From NCBI GenBank assembly GCA_000711775.1, contig ARYC01017749.1:62001-126000 (forward strand): DNA of 64,000 nt, read 5' to 3'. Within the stretch, counting starts at the first letter, position 1; each line of letters starts with the position of its first letter. A model generated the notes under the pieces. That model worked only from the letters and a program-made list of their open reading frames with translations, made no database searches and was not told the origin of the DNA. Below, piece by piece: positions 57,801-64,000 of the stretch. The DNA is from Oxytricha trifallax. Its lineage: Eukaryota > Ciliophora > Spirotrichea > Sporadotrichida > Oxytrichidae. The translations under genes and the position numbers were made by a program.

Positions 57801-59040
57801 ATATTAAAAATATATATTAAGTTTGTTGATTTGATAGTTTATACAATATTTAATTTTTAAAGATTTATGATAGAAATTTATAATACAATTTAAATCAAAT
57901 ATTGAATTATCTTGACCTAAAATAAAAAAAGTTTATTCTAAAAGAAAGAATTTTTATATCTGGTTTTCACTAATATCTCAAAGTTAATTATGGCAATATT
58001 CCATGAAGAAGCAGAGCCGACAACAGCAACAAGCATATTATACACTTTATCATAATAAATCATTTAAGAAATAAAATACTAGCCATTATTTTAACAAACC
58101 TGTAAATTGAACTTTTAATTATAATTCCATAATCTATACTTTCACAATATATAAAAAATTGCTCTATTTTGTATAAAAATCCTTTACTTTGCTATTCAGT
58201 CTCTTCAATAAATGCATCATAATAACTTAATAGTTTCACTAATTTATTGAAATTTGATATAAATATAAAGAGTCATTAAAGCATAGCAATCCAGACAGAA
58301 ATAATATCATAAATCTTGTGTTTAACTGGTACATTAAAATTAACTTGTCATAGCTAAGATATAATTAAATAAATGATCTTAAGACCAAGTCGTCAGGTTG
58401 GTGGTGTTTCGCCTAACATATAAGAATGCCACTCTCTATTCCAGATCAATCAACAGTTTTAACTGACGAATGATCTTCAAAAGCTTCTCCTCAAATAAAT
58501 AAATTAATAATATATAAGAGGAGGGGGGGTCGATATAAATGCGACTTAGTTTCATATTCTGATTTTTCAGCCAAGCCTCCTATATAAAACCCAATTAAAG
58601 CAATAATTAACTAACAAAGGATTATGGTAGACAGGCGGTGTTGATATTTGCAATGGAAGATTGTTAATCAATGTTGATAATTATTTAATATAATTAAATT
58701 TAAATTGTTCATTGCACTTAATCTACAATTTATATATACTAACTAACTTAATCTAAGCATATTTAATTCAAGAAAAATATTGATATAAAATGTATATTTT
58801 CATAAAATTAATATTGGTAGAGCTGAAATATTTTGATTAATTTCATTTATTCAAGTTATAGCTGAAAGACTTAAGATATAAATAAAATAAATATAGAAAT
58901 GACCAGGCAACATATTCTCATATAATCAAACTAAAACTTAAATAGCAATAAAATAAATAAATAAATATAATTTTAAACAGTTAGATTTATCAATTAAGTT
59001 ATAATACTTTCATCAAAATAAGTTAAAAATTAGAGAGATA
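54870..59040. other. Long AT-rich region, little supported
   Basis: Patches of higher complexity at 56150-56430, 57970-58030 (two competing short frames, MKKQSRQQQQAYYTLYH and MAIFHEEAEPTTATSIL) and 58380-58660 (with a G7 run at 58514) could be segments or eliminated unique DNA. None has a convincing frame. Confidence 0.4.
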
Positions 59041-59050
59041 AGCATCTAAA

Positions 59051-59176
59051 ATGACCAAAAAGAGAAAAATGCACCTAAATAAGCATGAATATGATAAACT
59101 TGATAACTCAGCAGATAATAATCTCAATGATATTGATAGTTATCATCTTGAATCAAGTTAATATATGTTGTAATGA
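59051..59176 (+). CDS. Small gene or first MDS, 41 codons
   Basis: ATG 59051 (context TAAAATG) to TGA 59174-59176: MTKKRKMHLNKHEYDKLDNS, ADNNLNDIDSYHLESS. Basic then acidic, hydrophilic. Possible first segment of the scrambled cluster to its right. Confidence 0.4.
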
Positions 59177-59322
59177 ATAAATTGTTTTATTATTTTTAGA
59201 GATAAGTTAATTAGTATTGCTTTAATATAAAAATAAATTTTATAATTTATTTTATAATCATAAACTTTAAAACTTTATTTTACTGTAGTAAATACTGCTG
59301 ATTAACACTAAATTCATAATCT

Positions 59323-59481
59323 TCACAAATCTTCCATTTAACGGAGAGTCAGTGTGAAATAAATCCATTCAAAAGCTTGAATTCTCATTCCACTGATTTC
59401 TTCAACTACTCACTCCTGATGACTACTTGACATTAAACTAGTCTTCTCTTGCTTTCTACTCTCAGTAGATACAAGTTGCAT
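59323..59481 (-). pseudogene. MDS-like fragment with one in-frame TGA
   Basis: Minus strand, ATG 59481 to TGA 59323-59325, 53 codons: MQLVSTESRKQEKTSLMSSS, HQE, TGA (59410-59412), VVEEISGMRIQAFEWIYFTL. The composition is good on both sides of the TGA in one frame. Function unknown. Confidence 0.4.
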
Positions 59482-59599
59482 GTTTTATTAACTAAATCTT
59501 GAACTTTACATTCATTTATTCAACACTCTTTTCAGTAATGAATAATATAAAACATAATTATTAAATAATTAATATAAAAATAATTATTGAAAGAATACT

Positions 59600-59961
59600 A
59601 CCTCATGGTGATATCTAGCATCTTTTGGTTTATTGATAACTAAGTTACTGCTTATTAAAGTTCAATTAACAAAGTCGAGTAGTTCTTCTTTCGCTCTAGT
59701 TTCAATCATTTGCTTCTAGTTATCTCCAGTATCTGAATCATCCAATGCTGCCACTTGAACTTGCAGGAACATCACAGAGGACTATTTTGTGATTTTGTTC
59801 AGCTAATTGAAAATGTAGAGTTCTGTTTGAGTCTGCTAAAGATACTGGCTTAGTTTAAGTTTTACTATAAGTGATATATCTAAATAAGAATTGAAGGTCT
59901 CGAGATAGATAATCAAGTAGAATACTAAAGGTCTTCATTTGAGTAAGGAGAAGTTAATCAT
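59600..59961 (-). pseudogene. MDS-like fragment with two in-frame TGAs
   Basis: Minus strand from ATG 59961: MINFSLLK, TGA (59935-59937), RPLVFYLIIYLETFNSYLDI, LKLSQYLQQTQTELYIFNQL, KQSSVMFLQVQVAALDDSDT, KQMIETRAKEELLDFVN, TGA (59662-59664), TLISSNLVINKPKDARYHHE. One register throughout. Probably a decayed segment of a soluble helical protein. No family recognised. Confidence 0.45.
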
Positions 59962-60079
59962 ATTTATAATTTATAGTCAGTTTATATATTATTAATATTT
60001 CATAGTTAGTGTATATTAATAATTAGTTTATATTTATATTTAAAACAAATTGTATACAGATAAGTAATTATAATAGACT

Positions 60080-60256
60080 AGAAGTAAGTAGTTGGAAATT
60101 GAGGATTGTCCTAATGATAATTCCACCATTCTAGATGAAGATTCTCTGCTGAAATTGAAATTGCAGATCTACCACCAAAAGATAAAGAGTTGAATTGTAG
60201 TAATAACAGGATTCAAATCGAGTATGTAAAAGTCACTCATAAATACATATCAATGA
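60080..60256 (+). pseudogene. MDS-like fragment with EIEDCP and one in-frame TGA
   Basis: Plus strand: KQLEIEDCPNDNSTILDEDS, LLKLKLQIYHQKIKS, TGA (60191-60193), IVVITGFKSSMQKSLINTYQ, TGA 60254. The EIEDCP block is shared with 49853-49870. Confidence 0.4.
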
Positions 60257-60393
60257 TAATGCTCATTGGCAGTATATATTTTCTGCTTTTATTTTATATA
60301 TTTTATATTAAGATAAACTTTTTATTTAAAAATTAAATTGTATATTTAAACTAAATATTTGTATGTATAGATGTTTGAAGCAGATCAACTACT

Positions 60394-60488
60394 TCATTAT
60401 CTTCCCTCTTTTTTTATTACCTCTATTTGTTTATTTAGTTGCTCTTTCATTCGCCCTATATACTTCTCTACTAGGTCTTTTACTGCTA
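60394..60488 (-). CDS. C-terminal MDS-like fragment, coiled-coil type
   Basis: Minus strand ending at TGA 60394-60396: AVKDLVEKYIGRMKEQLNKQ, IEVIKKEGRQ. Charged helix. A TATTAG before the first codon could be a splice or segment edge. Confidence 0.45.
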
Positions 60489-60499
60489 ATATAAATTAA

Positions 60500-61360
60500 T
60501 CTATAAATCAATAATGAATATCTTATAAAAATTATAAATATTTTTAAAAATAAATATAGTTCAATGTTTTTAATTTTCATGTTATTCCTAGTCAGTTTAC
60601 CCATACATAAGTTTTTTTTACTCTGGAAAGAAACATATATTTGAATTTGAAATTCATAATTTCTTTCTTAAAATGAAATTAGGGGTTTATAATTCCACAA
60701 ATAAGTCATAGTTATTTATTTACGTTACTAAGTAACTAATCCTTTAACATTAAAAACAAATAATAAATACTTTATAAGTTTTACATTAAACTGTACCAAA
60801 TATTAATAAATGTTTTAAATATTAAAACTTTAAAAATTTTGTTAAATTTAAATTACATTACACTACTTAATTGAATATTATTTGTTTTTATGATATCATT
60901 ATATATATAGAACTTTTAATGAACTGCATCTCACAAAGACTCATTTAGCATTAAAAATAGCTCAGATATTGTGAGTTAGTTAGTGACTATAAATATAATT
61001 AAAATCTATTATGTTAGTCTTGCAAATTTATGTTGATAATTAGGTCTAATTCTGACTGCAGTTGCTGATGTTCGTACTTCAATTAATCTCGATTAGTGAT
61101 AAATCTTAATTGTTTGGAGATGTCGAGTGCTTAACTACCGATTAGGAGTAAAGCATGCCATCCTAAATTCAGCATTTGTCTTGTTTAAACGTTGCACTGG
61201 CAAATTTTAGTGAGGCATTTTCCTTGCATTTTGTTCAATGAAATAATCAACAGTCTTTATATGCTATCATGATTGAATAATATTGTTAAAATTAATCCTT
61301 TTAATTATAAATAAATAAACAGCAATAAATTGTAGAATCGTCTGTTTTAAAGAAATATAA
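60500..61360. other. AT-rich stretch
   Basis: A more complex patch lies at 61030-61230 without a convincing frame. Confidence 0.4.
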
Positions 61361-61369
61361 AAAGGTAAA

Positions 61370-61690
61370 ATTTAGAAAAGTATAAATTCTTTAAGAAAGG
61401 TCCATGACCAATTTCATAAGGTGCGATTTTTAAGAAGGTTTTGAGCCAATTTAAATTTTATTTTCTATAATTCCCGTAATCATAAAATTTTGCATCTTTC
61501 TAATGCCCTCAAGACCCTGAGAAGAAAGAAATATGTTCGCAGTCATCAAATGTTCTATTATGAGATTTCATAAATTTCATAAAAATTGAAATAAATTATA
61601 GGGATTTTTGCAAATCTCAATGTTACTTTTAAACAATGTTCCCATGCGACTCAGAGCTTCTTATTGAAGACCTAAATTTGAATTTTTTAT
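61370..61690 (-). repeat. Second copy of the 43.2-kb dispersed repeat, inverted
   Basis: Reverse complement matches 43215-43500 by eye over about 300 bases with many substitutions and small gaps. Shared anchors: AGAAAGATGCAAAATTT, CATATTTCTTTCTTCT, GTCTTCAATAAGA and TCATGGAC. Confidence 0.6.
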
Positions 61691-61872
61691 TAAAATCCTA
61701 AAATGGACAGGACTATATAAATATTATAAATTTTACTTAAAAAAATTCACTGATATCGAAATTATTTTAATATCATAAATAATTATAAAAGATTGTTGAA
61801 TTTAGTGAAAGTGATCATTAAATGAATGTAATAATAAAATATTAAGTTTTACTATGCGTCTTAGTTTTAATT

Positions 61873-62239
61873 ATGCATCATGACTATGTATTATTCGATG
61901 GACATCTGACCCTCTCAATTAGCATCGACTTGCTTAATAATGTCATTGACATCTGCCTTTGAGAAAGTTTTCAAAGCCTAGAATTACTTTGATTTCCTCA
62001 GTTGAGATGAAGCCACTGTCATCCTTATCGAGCATTCTGAAGGCCCTGTTGTAGTATCTCGTTTGTACTGAGATTCCTCTCATTCATAGTGGCAACGACG
62101 AGCCAGTGTAGTCAATGAATACACTACCTTCAATATCCACAGACTTAAACATCTTTTCGATATCAGTCTTCTCCATTTTCTTTCCGAACCCCATATCTTA
62201 AACCTCCGTGATCGCAGGAAGTGAGAGCATACTGACTCC
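61873..62239 (-). pseudogene. Calcium-dependent protein kinase (CDPK), EF-hand region, disabled
   Basis: Minus-strand C-terminal calmodulin-like part of a CDPK. Going down from 62239: a linker ending MGFGKKMEKTDIEKMFKSVD, EF loop DIEGSVFIDY-T, VATMNERNLST (after a frame change at about 62105), RYYNRAFRMLDKDDSGFIST (another change at about 62065) with EF loop DKDDSGFISTEE, EEIKVILGFENFLK, then after a third change ADVNDIIKQVDAN, TGA where Gly is expected, EGQMSIEQYIVMMH. Three frameshifts and a nonsense codon make it dead. CDPKs are Ca2+-activated Ser/Thr kinases; the kinase domain is not in the window. A TBE interrupts it at its upstream (right) side at 62240-62242, before the linker. Confidence 0.8.
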
Positions 62240-62242
62240 ATT

Positions 62243-62688
62243 CAAAACCCCAAAACCCCTTAATGAGGTTTATAATTGCTTTGATTTGTAGGGAATTTGT
62301 TAGGGGTTGGGGTTATTAATAGGTATTAATGTGAAATTTATAGTAAATTTATTTAATTTAATCACTCAAAATGCACTTTAGGATCATGTGGTAGAGGTCT
62401 GAAGTTTATCTTACTTAACCACAACTCTATCTGCTCTATTGATATGTCTGATCTTGAGTTTGGTTTTATTATTATTGACTCTGCCATTTGTTTCAATGAT
62501 TGAGATACTCTTGTTCTGTCAATAAATTGCTTTATTCTTTGTTTAGCATCCTTCTCACACCTTGTAGAGAAGTAATCGTTAAGAGGCATATCGCACTCTA
62601 TTATTATTGCTGCTAAAGCCCACACAGCCAACTAAAAGTCACCATCTCTCCAGTCTTCTCTTTCGGGATAGTACCCTTGAGTTCCCAT
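62243..62688 (-). mobile_element. TBE, second subfamily, terminal fragment in inverted orientation
   Basis: Terminus CAAAACCCCAAAACCCCTTA at 62243 next to ATT (62240-62242), then subterminal AATGAGGTTTATAATTGCTT and the 3' end of its kinase gene. It is cut at 62688 by another TBE. The terminal sequence inside the C4A4 tip differs from TBE1 (CTTA(A/G)TGAGGTTTATAA versus CTTTCAGTAGTTTGATT) and matches the next element, so both belong to one distinct subfamily. Confidence 0.85.
62362..62688 (-). pseudogene. TBE 57-kD kinase gene, C-terminal part, interrupted by a TBE
   Basis: Minus strand: GTQGYYPEREDWRDGDFQLA, VWALAAIIIECDMPLNDYFS, ARCE-type Cys-rich loop (TRCEKDAKQRIKQFIDRTRV), IIIKPNSRSDISIEQIELWL, ending RPLPHDPKVHFE-TGA (62362-62364). 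It is the counterpart of GTPGYFPEREDW...LPHDFKLMFV in the TBE1 gene at 24502-25948. The gene is cut just before the GTQGYYPE motif by the insertion at 62689. Confidence 0.85.
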
Positions 62689-62787
62689 CAACCCCAAAAC
62701 CCCTTAGTGAGGTTTATAAGTGCTTTGATTTGTAGGGTATAGTTGGGGCCTTATTGGGGTTAATAGAAAATTAGGCCAATTTCCAAA

Positions 62788-63851
62788 ATGAGAAATAGAA
62801 ATTAGCGAAATTTACGGTCTATTTATGATGAGTAATATTTAGATTTACTGCTTAACCTTAGGTATGGTACAAGTATTAATATAGACTAAGTCAAACCAGT
62901 GTTGAATTATACAGCCATAGCAAGACTCCTACACAAGAGTGCCCCAACCGTTAGGTATCATTGCTTGTTAGCTGTTTAACATTATAACTCAGGCTCTTGA
63001 AAACATCCTGCAAGAAAATAAAAGTTCTCACAGGTCCATATTGACTATCTCTGTGACTCTAAGACATTAAAGTATTGAGCTCACTTTCCTCTTGAATAAC
63101 GAGCTGTCATGTTTCATCGCAAGTTTCCAGACATGCGTATCACTCCATAGACTACAGCCAATATTTATAGACGAAATGGTATTACTTTCAAGACTGTCAA
63201 CAGAGTTAAGAGAGTGATTGATTTTACAGTGCCATTTTATAATAATAATTGAAACTATATATATGATTAAATGCAGAGAGCTATTACTAATAACATCAAG
63301 TTCATACACGCTGATGAAGCGGTATTTACCTTCAACACCTTTATTTATAAGTCTTGGTATAAGAAGTGTGATAACACAGAAGTCTATGATTAAAAAGTGA
63401 AGGTAGTCACCCATGCAATTTTAGCTGGTATAAGTGAAGATTCAGGCCTTGAGAGTTATGTGATTCACCTCGCTCTATTAAGCGAGAGTAGTACATAGAG
63501 TTCCTACATAAGCTCAGAGAAAAGTATAGAAACCAAGAGATCATCCTGTTTGTTGATAACCTATCAGTTCATAAGACTAAGGAGTATAAGAAAGCTTATG
63601 AAGACCTAAACATAACCACTGTATACAACGTTCCTTACAGCCCTTAATTTAATGGAATAGAATTCTACTGGAGTTAAATAAACACTCACTACAAGAAGCT
63701 TCTGCTGTATCATCTTATGCACGACTTGCCCATCGATACAGTAGACTTGATTCAAAGCAGCTGTAAGAGAGTGAGCGTAGATAAGACAAAAATTTGTGCG
63801 AGAAAGGGAAGAATGAATGTTTATAAATAAGTTTTAGATTTAAACGAATGA
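62788..63851 (+). pseudogene. TBE transposase, second subfamily, three TGAs and one frameshift
   Basis: ATG 62788. SIYDEQYLDLLLNLRYGTSI, KPVLNYTAIARLLHKSAPTV; in-frame TGAs at about 62998 (GS-stop-KHPARK), 63076 (LKY-stop-AHF, where TBE1 has Trp) and 63249 (YNNN-stop-NYIYD, where TBE1 has Leu). FIHADEAVFTF carries the first Asp. A 1-base loss at about 63469 (VIHPRS region) precedes EIILFVDNLSVHKT with the second Asp and PQFNGIEFYWS with the Glu. The end is VYKQVLDLNE-TGA (63849-63851), as in TBE1 copies. All three catalytic residues are kept although the frame is broken. Confidence 0.85.
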
Positions 63852-63857
63852 ATATAT

Positions 63858-64000
63858 TCACATATTAAACTGGCCATAAATGGGTTTGGCTCCTCTTTCT
63901 TCTCCTCTTCTTATGGCTTGCTTGGGCCCATATTTCTTCTTTTTGTGCCAGCTCCTGCATCTATGTTCATTTCATCTGGCTTTTAAACATCTTTATAAAG
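63858..64000 (-). pseudogene. TBE 22-kD gene, C-terminal part, cut by window edge
   Basis: Minus strand: LYKDVQKPDEMNIDAGAGTK, RRNMGPSKPQEEEKKEEPNP. Near the stop one base is missing relative to the 23.1-kb copy, so the expected TGA (63858-63860) is out of frame. The remainder lies beyond the window. Confidence 0.8.

Larger units (their letters stand above)
62689..64000 (+). mobile_element. TBE, second subfamily, left part (continues beyond window)
   Basis: Terminus CAACCCCAAAACCCCTTAGT at 62689, subterminal GAGGTTTATAAGTGCTTTGA, transposase on plus and the start of the convergent 22-kD gene before the window ends. The tip is CAACCCC rather than CAAAACCCC. It is inserted in the kinase gene of another TBE of the same subfamily. 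Confidence 0.88.

Noticed and set aside
58500..58530. GGAGGGGGGGTCGA as a further family X 3' end
   Set aside because: The other ordered parts of that end (upstream stem, TGTGGATTAAT, ATT repeats) are missing.
63067..63414. Minus-strand 115-codon frame, and a 60-codon plus-strand frame at 63218-63400
   Set aside because: Both are shadows of the TBE transposase, whose motifs are readable in another frame.
1..64000. Bacterial-style promoters, ribosome binding sites, operons and terminators
   Set aside because: The genetic code, introns and TBEs show a ciliate nucleus; such signals would not be meaningful, and no rRNA or tRNA gene was recognised.

Overview
This looks like germline (micronuclear) DNA of a spirotrich ciliate of the Oxytricha/Stylonychia type. 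The evidence: (1) the long homology-anchored reading frames (TBE transposase, zinc-finger/kinase, 22-kD protein, MT-A70, CDPK) only stay open if TAA and TAG are read as Gln and TGA is the only stop. (2) There are C4A4C4-tipped transposons with 3-bp ANT target duplications, about 4.1 kb long and carrying the three-gene layout of the telomere-bearing elements (TBEs). (3) Short gene-like islands on both strands lie in very AT-rich DNA, as expected for macronuclear-destined segments (MDSs) between eliminated sequence. With TGA as the only stop, frames of 100-280 codons arise by chance in this DNA, so length alone was not used as evidence; small islands are scored low unless composition, a motif, an intron or a relative supports them. 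No exact MDS pointer could be proven by eye.

Layout. 1-0.9 kb: 3' part of a Merlin/IS1595-type transposase and a GC-rich hairpin block. 1.7-3.1, 9.9-11.4, 21.1-26.9 (split by a TBE), 35.4-35.65 and 44.2-45.5 kb: five copies of an unnamed coding repeat ('family X') sharing a 3' end. 3.4-4.3 and 6.9-9.8 kb: weak gene-like frames. 4.7-6.6 kb: a GC-rich mosaic of gene fragments, including a YHYH-domain piece, with a (G4T4)2 tract nearby. 11.83-17.16 kb: a composite TBE. 21.99-26.11 kb: a full-length TBE inside family X. 27-43 kb: mostly AT-rich, with a MORN island, paired palindromes and a 1.2-kb inverted-repeat element. 46-49 kb: coding islands, including a full-length MT-A70 (m6A methyltransferase-like) gene with three internal TGAs. 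50.1-51.8 kb: relic of a diverged TBE-like transposon without telomeric ends. 52-60.5 kb: scattered small islands, crowded at 59-60.5 kb. 61.9-64 kb: a CDPK pseudogene hit by one TBE, itself hit by a second TBE.

How it fits together. Nearly every recognisable gene is broken by TGA, frameshift or transposon insertion, so the window reads as accessory germline DNA. The TBE genes are the familiar set: a DDE transposase, a 22-kD protein of unknown role, and a two-zinc-finger plus kinase protein. The TBE at 22-26 kb splits a reading frame that is in frame on both sides of the excision point, which fits precise excision during macronuclear development. The MT-A70 copy and the TBE-like relic are the most unusual items.
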